A DNA stretch of 64,000 nucleotides from Ceriagrion tenellum. Its lineage: Eukaryota; Arthropoda; Insecta; Odonata; Coenagrionidae. Where the stretch lies: assembly GCA_963169105.1 (NCBI GenBank), contig OY720636.1, forward strand, positions 145,227,941 to 145,291,940, written 5' to 3'. A program made the position numbers and the translations under genes. Below, piece after piece: positions 25,578-37,480 of the stretch (positions are counted from its first letter, which is position 1; the number at the start of each line of letters is the position of its first letter). The notes below the pieces were generated by a model. That model was not told the DNA's origin. It worked only from the letters and a program-made list of their open reading frames with translations, and did not search any database.

Positions 25578-26010
25578 TTTATCTACATTTACATCTACAT
25601 AATACACTGCGAGCCGCCGCATGGGCGTGTGGGAGGGGGTGTTAGGTCACCAGCCGCGTAAAGGTGTAAGTTTTTGGGAGATGAAATGGTGACATGTATT
25701 AAAGGAGTGAATTTAGTGGAGCTCAATTGTTATTGTGGTCGCTTACTGTTCGCAGAGAGAACGAGTTTTTGTACCTATATGCTCGGCAGTGTATCTCTCT
25801 TATTTTATCGCATCTGTCATACCTAGAGATGTTGTGAGGAGTCATGACAATATTCTCTGTGTTGCTCTGAAAAACATCAGTTCTAAATTTCTCAAGTCAC
25901 CTATATCTAGCGTGTAGCCTCCGAGTCTCTAGGGGCTCCCACCTTAATCCCTCAGAAAGTTGTGAGACACTCTATGTATGCTCATAGCAGTGTTATGGAG
26001 TTGGTGTTTG
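25578..26010 (-). mobile_element. CR1/L2/Jockey-like LINE, 3' fragment
   Basis: The plus strand begins with TCTACATTTACATCTACATA, the tail of the element, followed by GCGAGCCGCCGCATGGGCGTG. Read on the minus strand the upstream part encodes a broken version of the LINE reverse-transcriptase C-terminus (LSEGLRWEPLETRRLHARY), with in-frame stops. The same sequence is better preserved at 35948-36640. Truncated at the 5' side and not functional. Confidence 0.8.
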
Positions 26011-26091
26011 AGGATTTTCTTTTAGTTTGAGAGCACACCGAACTGTGGGTGCTGTTTATTATTATATTGCACCGTCATGTCCTGTGAGTGT

Positions 26092-26345
26092 ATAATAATA
26101 ATAATAATAATAATAATAAACTTTATTCACGGGTAATTAAACCCAATTTCACTTGAAATACATAAAGTACATAAAACAAATAATGACTTGTAAAAAGAAT
26201 TGCACATACAATCAATTAACCTAAATCATGTAATATATAAAGGTCAGTTTCAATATAATACAATAAATACAATAAAGACAAAAATAAAAATTGTGACCAT
26301 TAATTATAATGTGAAATTATGTGACCATTGAACGCGTAGTGAATG
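26092..26345 (-). mobile_element. (ATA)n tract plus possible LINE 3' UTR
   Basis: (ATA)9 at 26092-26119 is followed by AACTTTATTCACGGGTAATT and an A-rich stretch. On the minus strand this reads as AATAAAG followed by a TTA tail, like a LINE 3' end. No conserved coding domain was recognised upstream on the minus strand (26345-26470). Tentative. Confidence 0.35.
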
Positions 26346-26712
26346 CCTTACTGCGTCCAATCCGCGAGTTTGTAATCCGAACGTCGTCTGGCCGTCACCG
26401 TGGAAGAATGCCCTCAGGAGTGGAGTGGTGTGGGTCAGCGGGCCACTCCGGCGACTTCACATTGTTCAACGGGAATGGAAGCAAACACCTTGCCCGATGA
26501 GGGAATGGACCTTTGTCGTGACGAGAGGACGTTCCGTTGATTGGACCCGATTATCGCCTCGCCTTTTGTGCGTTCGATAAGGGGAGATGGAGGAGTGTGG
26601 GTAGGTCGGCAGAGTTGAGGGTGAAGTGCTTGAGTAGATTGAGATTGAAATGCTCCACACTTTGGCCTCAGGAGGGGATTTATACGAGGTGATGCAATAA
26701 GGTAGTAACAAC
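26346..26712. other. Non-coding interval
   Basis: CpG-containing sequence with no recognised domain. It might be the body of the retroelement whose tail lies at 26092, but I cannot show that. Confidence 0.4.
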
Positions 26713-27273
26713 TTAAGGTAGTATGAGCGAGATAGTTCCCTAGTCATTATAAGTACCATATACGAATTATACGTTTTAATTTCACCAGCTGTGAGACACA
26801 CGCGTTAAATTTTGCATTATTAATGGTGCAATAATATAGTTTTACATGACAGACATTGTAAGTAATCAATTGAAAATATCTGAATAAGTCTAAAATTTGA
26901 CTCAGTTTTTTCACGCGGTACGTTTGAAACTCCATCAAAACGAAAGGTTTATTGTGATCCCGAAGAATTTACTGCCTTGAAAATATGATTAATTTTCAAA
27001 AGTAGTTGAGAAGTCATACAAACTACACACTGTTGATTTTTTGACGAGATCTAAGTGTAGGAAATGCCTCCTTTTTAATAAGGTCTCTCTGGAGTGCATG
27101 AACGAACCATTTCCCATGTAAAAAGGCTGGTATTTTCTGGCAAATATCTCGGAAAGTAATGAGGTAAGGGGTTGAATTTTTGGTGTCAATGGAAGGGTGA
27201 TATAATTTTCTTTAAAATGAGACCAAATTAATTGATTTCTAGGTAAAATTATATTTCACCCAAATTACCTTAA
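26713..27273 (+). mobile_element. TTAA-bounded MITE, copy 3 (complete)
   Basis: Complete 561-bp copy: left edge TTAAGGTAGTATGAGCGAG, right edge CAAATTACCTTAA. TTAA occupies both edges, so the duplicated target is probably TTAA and the element core begins GGTA and ends TACC. Interior blocks match copies 1, 2 and 4. A minus-strand frame in the 5' half (26747-26938) is shared with copy 4 because the DNA is homologous; stops in the other copies argue against coding. Confidence 0.92.
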
Positions 27274-28779
27274 CGGGAACTGTGCACCGCGTGACCTGCC
27301 AACGGACAGAAAGGACAATCTTCTTTTCATTCGGACATCATGGTTAAAAAAAATACTTTGATATTCGCAAGTGACCGATTAGGAGAACATATTTCCTTTA
27401 TTTAAATAGGATTCGTAAGCAGCCATTTCGAGCACGCTAATTTTTGGATTATAAAAACGGTGGTTAGAAATTTCTGGGTACGCTAATAACTATGAATTAG
27501 TTATGTACATTCTTAAGTCCCGTTTTTCTTTTCGTGACATGTGGAGCCTTGCGAAGTAATGTTACAATCATTATAGGAACCTTCCTGTTTGCAAGTGGCC
27601 ATCAGATGCTTTTATTTATGATTATTGCTTCCATTTTCACATGAAAATGGTCCTCTGTTTCATTTTTTATGATTTAGCTTGAATACTCAGTCAACCGCGC
27701 ACGACTTTAATTCGGGCGATATGAAGTGGCGGAATGTATTTTGCGTTCTTTCATAATAAGTGGTTGCCCTCAGGGCTTCAGAGTTCAAAATTTATCTAAA
27801 TTACGCGAGTTTGCGATATTCCAACGTATCTTGGAATTTACTGTACTTCAATTAGAGTTATCTCTATCTATTTCCTGGTATAAATTCTGTCGTGATCCTT
27901 CAGTTTAGTAAAAAAATAGTAATTATGCATTTTTATGAATTTTGGAGGAATTGAAAAGAAGATCTGCTTGGTCCGACTCATTAGGGTGATCGGGATGATC
28001 ACAATGGAATCTATGCTGGAGTAATGACTTTTATGATTACTTAAAATCATCATTTGATAGAGTTCAAAAGCGGTGTACGACTCCCTGTACTTTAAATTTA
28101 TCATTAATAAGTTTCTCATTCATTCGTTAGTTCTTTGCATAATTTGTATAGATGCTGTCTTTTCTTACTCCACGTATGATCCTAACAAACCCAAATGGCC
28201 CTCAACTCTCCAACTTTGATGCATGTATCTCAACAGTCTTCCTTTCACCTCCCTTTTGTCTATTTGATGTTATATCCGAGCGGTTATCCCTTTTCTCTAT
28301 CCTCCTCCTCATTCAGTATCAATTCCTTCCTTTGGCGTGCATCAATTCTGGATACGACTTTGATCTCGTCGTTATGCACTTGATAATGGCACTGTATTTT
28401 ATAAATTCCAAGCGATCAAATCGGCTGAAGGTACAGATGTAATTATTTATGTGTTATTACGCCCCGCGTAGTTTTTCGCAACCGTCAATTTAGGTTGAAT
28501 ATTGTCGTATTTCTGTTTGCTTTGCTTTTATGACGTTGAATGGTCGATGAAATTAATTCTCCATCCTTCGCTCATTGAAGCATTGAGAAAAAGTGATTGC
28601 TCACTAATTTTAGGTAAAGCAACCTTAACACGATAAATATTTTGGATTTTTTCATCCGACTTATTTATATTAGATTTGAATGCAAAAATAAATCATATTT
28701 AATGTAATACGCTATTTCGAGAACCTAGAAACTAGAAATTCGGCCCTTCGGACTTTACTCTAATTTATTCCCACATATC
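27274..28779. other. Non-coding interval
   Basis: AT-rich; no gene or repeat recognised. Frames up to 96 codons have no domain. Confidence 0.5.
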
Positions 28780-29500
28780 TGAAAATTTTGTTTCAAATGG
28801 TCAGAAATTGCCTTTGGAAAATCGAGATCTCCGTGAAAAGTCCGTTTGGCGCCAATTTACGCCGTCCAAATCCCCTCGCAGTCGCTGCACTGTCTGCCAC
28901 ATTCTCATTGTGTCACTCGTTTTCCCGGAAGCCAGTGAGTGGCGCAGCCGTCGCGGTGCGTGTTGGCACGCAACGGACAGTGACGCGGGCTTCTCGCTGG
29001 GAGACGGCCAATGAATTGCTCAGTATGCTGGAGATTCGCTCTCGGAGGAACCGTTAAACCACAGTTCTTTATGATAATTACGACAAACTTGTACCTTCTA
29101 AGCTCATAAGGTACACACGAAGTCACCGCACAGATATTGTTCAAACTTGGCAGAATGGCTGTAGAACGCAATATAATCGCATGTGTAGGTATCCTGTATC
29201 CCGGACCACGATGCCATGACAACCGAAATATTCCCTTCCTAAATTCCGTTTTTTTTTCGCCCATTTTGGCTGGGGCCATTTGCTCACGGATTCGTTGCTA
29301 GGCGACCCTCCCACGTTGTGCTAGTGGACAGCCGAGCGGGCCGCGCGTCGACGGAAATTCGGAGCAAATATCTCAACTCACAGGGAAACGTGGCGCGGGA
29401 AATCTTGCTCATGCGGTTTTATTGCGCTAAGCTACCATCCCGCAAGATTTGAAAGAAATCGTATTGACACAATGAGTTTTCCTCGTCAGTGCCGCTGTGC
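28780..29500. other. CpG-rich islet
   Basis: Two CpG-dense blocks (28845-29040 and 29290-29530) in AT-rich surroundings, including GGGCCGCGCGTCGACGG. Frames of 89 codons (plus) and 124 codons (minus) lack domains. This is the kind of island that often marks a promoter or untranslated first exon in insects, but no core promoter motif stands out. Confidence 0.35.
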
Positions 29501-30876
29501 CGCTGCTGTGCGGTCGCGAGCATATGGAAGCTCACTGCGAAATAGCTCAATTCGTAGTCATGACGGTCAAAAGTTAATTCGCAATAATCGTTGCTTCAGG
29601 ATTTTTTTCCCATACCTTATACTTTATTGTGCTCCTCTGGTATCGTATCTTTGCTACTATTCCACATTTATATAAATAAACATCAATGTGCCATGGATGA
29701 ATAAACTGAAGAGTGTGTTGAGGTGAAATAATCATTTGTGCCAGAATGACCAAAGAAAGATTACTGTAATGACTTTGCTTTTACGTAGTATACACCTCTT
29801 TTATATTGAATCAATTATTTTTAACATTTTGGATATTTTCTCTTTTTTCGAGAATATTAGGAGAGTATTTTGATAGTAAGGTTGCACTAACTGGACGATA
29901 AAGGGAAGCCAATTACCTTGGTTTTAAGTCTGCAGAGGAAATCCAGCTAATAAGATAAATGCTAAAAAGATGCTAATAACTTTTTATAATTATTAATATT
30001 CTCCTACGGAGTGACCCCTGAAGTCGTAAAGTTTATCCCTCGAAGGAAGTTTGCAGTGTGCTTCATCCGCAAATGTGGCGTACTTGACTGTGGTACGACC
30101 CTCTCTCCCTAGATCGGATGCCATCAACACCAGATATTGTTTCCTTTTCGTTATCATAAACCATCGAATAGGCATAAATGTATCTGATATTTTCGGTTTT
30201 GAACTGAGCCTGAACCAGCATAATACTTGAAACTTACCAGAAGGCAAAGGATTCAAATATTTATTGGTTTAGGGCTTGGTTTGTCCTTTGTTTTAGGAAT
30301 GATTTTAACTTGCGTCGAAATTGAAAGTATTATTCATATTGGCCGTTATGGAATTCAATTGAAGAATGGAACAGTTGAGAGTCAGACTGACAGTTTGTCG
30401 CTCCATGCTCCATTTTTTTCAGATGAGGTCAATTAGTGACAGCACAGGTATGTCTCATTCTTCCGTAATGAAAATCTGGAATTCAGTGCTGTTTTGGTTA
30501 GTAATCATGATTCATTATGTGTATTTTTAACCTTTAAATGAGATGAAAATTATTCATTTTTGATGAAATCTCTCAAAATTAATGAAGTTGATTTTCTGAT
30601 GCCAATTAGCTTTTTCTTCCAATGAGGATCTTGGGTAATTGCTAAAACTATTACTCACAATTTAGCACAAACTTGTTGGTGACCCTGGTTTTTCGCCTCA
30701 AATTCCATACTCTGTTATTATTATTATGAGCTGATATTTATAATACCGACCTAATTCACTGTAGTAACACGCGGTGAATCAGCTATTACTTGTACATTTC
30801 AGTTTTAAGGCAAGCAAATACTTTGTGTAATTCAAAATGTGTGCCCTTCAAATTCATTTCTGTTGATAATAGTTTG
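29501..30876. other. Non-coding interval
   Basis: AT-rich with no gene recognised. The 87-codon minus frame (29993-30256) and 69-codon plus frame (30227-30436) have no domain. Confidence 0.45.
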
Positions 30877-30883
30877 TATAAAA
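30877..30883 (+). promoter_or_regulatory. Canonical TATA box, TATAAAAGGC
   Basis: TATAAAA followed by GGCGG. A TCACATT sequence 22-28 bases downstream is only a weak initiator match. A 29-codon ORF starts 63 bases downstream. Matches of this strength also arise by chance in AT-rich DNA. Confidence 0.25.
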
Positions 30884-30939
30884 GGCGGTCCTTTCGATTC
30901 ACATTCAAGAAACAGTAATTCAATATTCATCACACCTAT

Positions 30940-31029
30940 ATGACATATCATATAGAGCTATTTTTCTTTGTCTTAACCGTGCTGTTTATACAAAAACACA
31001 AAAGTTGTCCAGAAATTCAATTTGTTTGA
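30940..31029 (+). CDS. Candidate 29-codon small ORF
   Basis: ATG to TGA encodes 29 residues: a short N-terminus (MTYHIE), a hydrophobic run LFFFVLTVLFI that would span or enter a membrane or act as a signal anchor, then a polar tail (QKHKSCPEIQFV). It lies 63 bases downstream of a strong TATA box. No homology is claimed; ORFs of this length are expected by chance. It could equally be a non-coding transcript or nothing. Confidence 0.12.
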   Translation: MTYHIELFFFVLTVLFIQKHKSCPEIQFV

Positions 31030-32574
31030 CATTTTCCTATAAAATAATTCTCGTTTTTCGTACGACTGGTGGAATAATTTGTGAAAATCATAGTTTAATA
31101 TGACTGATAATTCTTTTGTGGGAAGCTCGGTCAGCAACGATGTATAGCATAGACCATATTTTAAAAAAAATATCTATGAGCTTTTTTTTGTTTTCTATGT
31201 AATTCCGTTGTACTTTTGCCGTTTCAATTTAATATTTAGCTGGGATTCGTACCTGATGTAGGCCGCCATTGAATCGACGTCTCGATTTCAGTCTGTATTA
31301 TTTCAAATCAACGTTAATATTCATCGTCCTTAATCCTCTGATATCGTGGATTCGACGCTTCTTCTTTAATCAGAATTTTTTATGTGGAATGTATGTTTTA
31401 AATTTCTGAATATAACACTATAATATCTTTACAACTCTATTTATTCAATTTCATGAAATTGGGCCTCCCATGAAAACGAGGCAAACATGAATAACCATTT
31501 AATTCCAAGACGATTGTACCAGTTATTTCCTCTTATTTTTCAATAGTTTCATACTTTATGGGGTAAAGCATATTTAAATCCAAATATCTGAGTACCTATT
31601 GCAATAAATTAATGACATTCCTCGGTAAGTATAAATTCTTTTCATCACTTTCTAATTACACCTATCCATCATTAATTTATCACTTAAAAAAACGAAAATA
31701 AACGCCCGATATTCTCTCATTACGTCTTTGCTCTTCTTTTGCCGAGGAATATTTTAAGCTATTTGTAATTTTAAGACCAGGGAAATGGTTTATTTTGATT
31801 GCAATAAAGGTCGTGGGCTCTTTGGCTCTGTTATTTTTGCCTTGGGAAAGCACTGGCGTTGAAATTTAGCTTGAGCCGATACGATCGCCATAAAATTGCG
31901 AAAGAATTGACTTCGGTGCGATTTTTATAACTTTGTGATTCCATTATATTTTCATCACTTCTCCGAAAGGGTCTGTTATGATGGAAAATGGAACAGAGAG
32001 AGAGCGTCGCGGCGAAATATGATTGATCGCGACAGCTCAGTCGATCGCCATTTCCCCTTCTTCATTTCTCCTCCACCCACACCCCAGCGCCACCCTCCCT
32101 CCGTGTGTTTCCTTTTAATTAACTATCCTCTCCACGATGCTACCTTCGTTCCGTCTGACGACATTAAAAAAAACCCACTCTCTCCACCGTCTCTTTCGTC
32201 TCGGAAAGTTTGGGTGATTTTTTTTCCGAGTAATTTTATTTTATTTTTTTCATTAAATTTCGTCAATTTTGGTGTTCAAATGTTTCCGGCTTAAATGTGT
32301 GGGAGTTCATTTTTACAATTGATAGAGGTCGTTTGTACCTGATGATGACACCGAAGTACTAATACTATAACCGTAATCAAAATTAGTGGAATGAAACTAA
32401 GGTATATTATTATTATTTGTTGCCATTTTTACTTCATTTGTTTATTCATTTTGAAGCGCGGGAGTCCGAGAGCTATTCTCGTTGAAATTCACGTGTTCCG
32501 TGCCGCGCAGGCCGCTGAGGTGGAAGAAATGTCCAATGGACATAGTACCTACTTAAGCCTAAGGTTGTACCTAC
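31030..32574. other. Non-coding interval
   Basis: AT-rich; 31960-32200 is pyrimidine-rich with CpGs, and its 119-codon frame has no domain. Confidence 0.5.
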
Positions 32575-33120
32575 TTAAGGTAGTCCGAGCGAGATAGTTC
32601 CCTAGTCTAAATAGAGATCATATTCAAAGATCGTTTTAATTTCACCAGCTGTAGAACACAGGAATTAAATATTGCATTGCTAATGGTGCAATAGCATAGT
32701 TTTATACGGAAGGAATGGTAAGTAATTAAATGAAAATATCTAAATAAGTGTTTAACTTGACTCATTTTATTCGCGCGGTGCATTTGAAACTCCTTCAAAA
32801 CGGAAGGTTTTTTTGTGATACCCAAGGACCTACTGCGGTGTCAATATGATTAATTTTCAAAAATAGTTGATAAACATACAAACTACACGATGTTAGTTTT
32901 TTTACGATATTTAAGTGTTATAAATTCCTCATTTTGTAAATAATGTCTCTCTGGAATGCATACACGTACCATTTCCCATGTAGAAGGGCTGGTATTTTTA
33001 GGCTAATAACTCAGAAAGTAATGTGATAAAGGGTTGAATTTTTGGTGTCATTAGAAGGGTGAGATATTTTTCTCTAAAATGAGACAAAATTCATCGATTT
33101 ATAGAGAAAATGATATTTTG
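32575..33120 (+). mobile_element. TTAA-bounded MITE, copy 4 (3'-truncated)
   Basis: Starts TTAAGGTAGTCCGAGCGAG, the same terminal sequence as the end of copy 2, and is colinear with copy 3 through AAAATGAGACAAAATTCATC. It lacks the final TACCTTAA; sequence after about 33120 is unrelated. A 15-base sequence TTGTACCTACTTAAG spanning the left edge is partly repeated just upstream (32546-32557). Confidence 0.88.
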
Positions 33121-33158
33121 GTGGCTCGCTCACTCTTGGCTCTGCACAGAGTCTTTCT

Positions 33159-33185
33159 TTCTCTCTCTCTCTCTCTCTCTCTCTC
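33159..33185. repeat. (CT)13 microsatellite
   Basis: Uninterrupted CT run close to the truncated end of MITE copy 4, directly visible. Confidence 0.95.
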
Positions 33186-34480
33186 GCATATCTCGTGAGG
33201 CGGTCTGGGGAAGTGAGGGAATCACTGGCGAGGAAGGAACATAGCAGTGAGAATTCCAACGACGCGGTGTTGTTTTTTTACAAGGCGACGGGTTGATGAG
33301 GTGGGATGAGATGAGGGGTGGGCGCCACTCATCACGAGCGCGAAAAACGACTGAAACATATCTCGGGCTCAAAATGGAAAAAAATAGTGTCGGCCGAGTG
33401 AAAACGTCTTCTTGGGTGTCTTTTTTCTTGTCTAAAACACTGTTAGAAAGAGTTAGAATATTACCGGGAAGTTTAGACAGTTTATTAGGCTAATGACTTG
33501 TGTATAGGTGAACTTCGACAAAACATTTCGCTCTAGTCTGACGTACCCAATGTAACAGGAATCAGAGAGGGAAAAAAGTACAGTTAGTAAAGAAATTATT
33601 AATAGATTGGATAATGTAAAAAAGATTGCTTTACAATATAATATGATGTATCGTACATGCGTTGTTTAAAATGATATTTCAATGATGTCACTGGCCAGTA
33701 TTTATTGATGAATCAGCATTAACTATCTATTGAAACGAGTAATTTTTTTGATAGTATGGGGTAGTTTCTAATACGTTGTAGGTCACATGTTAGAAATACA
33801 CCTTCTGGACAACGTTAAATTTCTTTTAGATAATGGTACCCAAATACAGCTACAAATTTTCCTCATGTTGCTGCCAAATACTGTCGGAGTATCGCTACTT
33901 TGTGCATAGAATATTTTAACTTTTTATAGAAGTACATAAGAGTGAGTAAATTTGGGCTAATAAATAGAGGAAGGGAGTATTCATATTGACTTTTATGTGA
34001 TTTCAATCTAATTATTCTTTTTAGCTCAAAAACACGAAGTTCATTGCAGTTTAATGTTTACGGCTGTCATCCACAACGAAAATGCACCAATGTGCAACAT
34101 TCCCAATGAAAAAACCAGTTAACTTGCCTGCGATTGGAGCTATGATCTTTCGATATTGTTCCATCGGATGATGTAACTCCAGCACTCGAGTGCAGGGATG
34201 AATTTTGGGGCCTACATGGACAAGACAAAGATATTTTCATGTAAAGTTTTTACCCATTCGTGCCAGGAAGTGTGTTTTGAAATAGTTACTTTATAAACTA
34301 AGTCGATCGCTTCAAGACTAGAGACGCTTGTTCTTTAGTGCGTATTTTGTATTTTTGATAAGGTGAGAAATGGCTATCTCTTCATATACAATTATCATGA
34401 CGTCATTTCTTTACGAGTTCTATTTTATTATTTCATGGAAATGAAAAATTAGCCATGATCTTTCCCTTCGTTCTTTTAGC
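33186..34480. other. Non-coding interval
   Basis: No gene or known element; AT-rich after 33500. Confidence 0.5.
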
Positions 34481-34738
34481 GTTCAATAAACGTTTTTAAA
34501 TTTAAAATTATTATTTTGTGATGACTTTGCTATGATGAGTTTGCAATGATGAGCTATGCAAACGTTCAATAAACGTTTTAAATTAAAAAATAATATGCTT
34601 TGATGATTTTGCTATGATTAATTTGCAATGATGAGCTATGAAAAACATAGCGTTCAATAAACGTTTTAAATTAAAAAATAATATGCTGTGATGACTTTGC
34701 TATGATATATTTGCAATGATGAGCTATGCAAAATATAG
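34481..34738. repeat. Three-unit tandem repeat, 83-88 bp
   Basis: Units start with GTTCAATAAACGTTTT at 34481, 34564 and 34652 and continue with GATGACTTTGCTATGAT and TTTGCAATGATGAGCTATG. Units 2 and 3 agree more closely (both have AAATTAAAAAATAATATGCT), indicating stepwise duplication. The unit start contains the imperfect palindrome AACGTTCAATAAACGTT. Confidence 0.93.
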
Positions 34739-35947
34739 TTCTTGGTTCTTAGTTTTAGCGGTGGTTATGCATAAATGCTAAATTGCGCATTAAATATGTT
34801 TCTGTTGTTGTATTGATGATCAGTGTGCAAAAGAGAAATGCTTTGTAATATCATAATGAAAAGGTTGACAAATGACTGTTTTGTATTAAGGAATATACTA
34901 AGACTGTTGCTAGTCAACCTATTCACATAGTTTCAGGTGTTATTAATGTTCTCTAGAAGTTTGTTAATTCTGTATTATTGTGAGCCATTATTACTCAAGC
35001 TGTCCGGATTGAATAGGGTGTTAAGAATCTTTGTCTGCCAAATAAATGCGAGTTATGTCCAAAAACTAAGGTAGTACATTCCAAATAGCGTGTGTCATGT
35101 GCCGTCGTCTGCCGCCGCGATCCACGGTTCTTCATACACTCTGTCTCCTTGTCTGCAACATCCCTTTCTGTCCATCATTCTTCGTCCTCGTTTCCCGACG
35201 CCAGCCCATTCATCACGCCCACCAATGTGCCATTTCCTTTCACTCTAATTCTCCTCGTTAATTAATCACCTGTTAACTCACATTTCTCGTTTTTATCGCG
35301 ATTTTACCGCAGAATGAGTCTTTTTATGTAGTTGACGGCGCGGGGCCGTCATCGTTCGAATAAAATGAGGAGAAAGCCGCAGAGTAAAATAGAAGTGATT
35401 TCACTGTTAGCATGAATGGACGGGTAAACCCCTTGATATTTCCTCAATTAAAATCAACGCGGTTATTTTCTCCTCTCAATCATATTTCTTGCAGGCAAGA
35501 CGGGTACGTGAGGCGAGATTTTTCAAAGTTGCCTTATTTTCTATTAGGAAGTTTTAATTTGATTGAATTTTATGAATGAAATACAAATTGAAGGAATAAT
35601 AAGGCTATTATTTGTGCCTGATTTTTGGCAGAAGTAGACATTTACAACCTTATAGTAGGCATTTTAAACAACGAAGAAAATGCGCTCTTGATATTTCCAG
35701 TCGGTATTAAGCCTCCTGACTTTATAAATAAAAGCTTCAAGCATCGGCTTTCAAACAGTTAAATATATGTACCTCTTGGTTCCCTAATAAATGGAAGCTT
35801 TGAATTCCATCGAAAGCGTTTTGTATTTATCCGGAAAAAGTTTTGAGGAATCGTGACAAAAGCTCAGTTTTCGGCATGGCTTGTTTCTCTTCCATTATAA
35901 TCTTTGAACTCTATGGTATGTTCGTGGGCTTATATTTGTCTGCATTT
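34739..35947. other. Non-coding interval
   Basis: AT-rich; 35090-35230 has moderate CpG. No gene recognised. Confidence 0.5.
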
Positions 35948-36640
35948 AGATCTACATCTACATACTACCCCGCGAGCCGCCGCTGGGGCGTGTGGCAGGG
36001 GGTGGTATGTCACCAGCCGTCTACATATGTAAAATGTTTTGACGTGAAAAGGTGATATGTACTATGGGAGTTTATTCAGAAGAGCTCGATTTTTATTTTG
36101 TTCGCTTATTGTGCGCGGAAAGAACGAGTTATAGTACCTATCTCTTCGGCAATCTACCTCTTTTATTTTATCGCTTCTGTCACACCTCAAAATGTAGTGA
36201 GGCTTCATGATAATATTCTCTGTGTCACTCTGAAACACACCAGTCCTTAGTATCTCAAGCAGCCTAAGCCTAGCGTGCAGCCTTTGAGTCTCTAGGGGCT
36301 CCCACCGTAATCCCTCTAACAGTTGTGTAACACTATATGTTCGTTCGTAGCAGTTTTTAATGGAGTTCGCAGCTTTTCTTTGTACTTTGTTAATTTTTTT
36401 GGTTAAATCATTATGACCAGGGTACCAAATGCTTGCGGCGTATTCGAGGTGTGGCCTAACCAGAGCGAAGCAGCATCTCTCGTTGACTTTTTCATCCGAG
36501 GACCTTCCTAATATACGTTTAACGAAACCTAGTTTATTTAAAGCTATGTCGCATATGTTTGGTATGTGTGTTCCCCGCGATATATCTGAAGTTTAGGTAA
36601 TTCCAAGATATTTTACTGTATTTGAAGATTTTATGTTTAC
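35948..36640 (-). mobile_element. CR1/L2/Jockey-like LINE, 3' end with RT C-terminus
   Basis: Best copy of this LINE. The minus strand reads through a reverse-transcriptase thumb/C-terminal region: KYLGIT, a stop where Leu is expected, TSDISRGTHIPNICDIALNK, LGFVKRILG, then LVRPHLEYAASIWYPGHND, KVQRKAANSIKN and LLEGLRWEPLETQRLHARLR. YLG, LVRP-LEYA-W-P and a LW--LE-RR-RL pattern are standard for CR1, L2 and Jockey-group LINEs. The palm catalytic motifs are missing through 5' truncation. The 3' end is the ATGTAGATGTAGATC tail. Not functional. Confidence 0.88.
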
Positions 36641-37480
36641 TCATTTTTATCATGTGTTACTATTTAATTTCTTTTATCCTAAATGCTTGGAAAATCTATT
36701 AGCCTCCGTAGAGGGCACGACGCGGAAGATGGTGAAGGCTTAATCACCGTCGCCCGTCTTTATCGTCTCCCTATCTCGCCCCCTCCCCACAGCCTCCCCC
36801 CCACTTGTTTCCAGATGTCGAAGAGAGAAATGCATTTCGCGACGAGAGACACGGAAATGAGCGCTGAGAACGAGCGACCTACTCCTACTCGGTCGACTCA
36901 TTTCCATGAGTGCGCGCTCTCTCCCCCGCCTGCCCCCCTCCCCTGAAATTGTAGTGCCCCCCCCCCCCCGCACCTACCCCGGCCAAACCCCAACCCACCC
37001 CATGTCGACCCTCCGCATTGGGACCATTCGCCCTCGACCCTCTTAACCTCAATCCCTCCCTCCCGGGAATATGAATGGAATCGGGGGCTTAGACGGGTGG
37101 TCGAGAGGAAGGGGGGAAGGGACTGACAGGGGTGGGGGTGCACTAAATCCGTCTCTTGGTCCATTAACCCTTCCTCGAATCAACTCGCGAAATTAGTGCC
37201 CTCTGGCGTGAGTGTACGAGAGGTGTGTGAAAAGTGTTCCGACGCGAAGGCGATCGTGTCGCTTCCGGGGTGACTTGTCGCGCTCCGTGTCCTTCAACTG
37301 TCGAGCCTCCGAGCACTCGATACGACACCCTCGGCGTGATGTCCAAACTCAATGCGATATTCGATCGGGATTTCAACCTACTTTGTTGCTTTGGACTCGT
37401 TGGTCCCTTTAGTGCTGTCAGTCCAGATGCTTTTGTTTTAGAAAAAACTACGGACGAAATCCTAGGGACCTTGCCTGAAT
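36641..37480. other. CpG-rich islet with C13 run
   Basis: CpG-rich from about 36710 to 37390, including a C13 run at 36957-36969. 37190-37400 has the look of an untranslated first exon (dense CpG, several short frames of 66-88 codons on both strands) but no domain or clear promoter element. It lies about 1.8 kb upstream of the ratchet motif at 39181 on the same strand. Confidence 0.35.

Noticed and set aside
30764..30780. Resemblance to miR-124 (CACGCGGTGAAT)
   Set aside because: Only a 12-base match, the seed context differs and no hairpin precursor is apparent.
32335..32362. Another CTGATGATG hammerhead-type core
   Set aside because: Followed by GAAGT rather than GAAA, with no inverted partner and no convincing stem.
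34481..34738. CRISPR-like repeat array
   Set aside because: Units are contiguous tandem copies without unique spacers, and the genome is eukaryotic.
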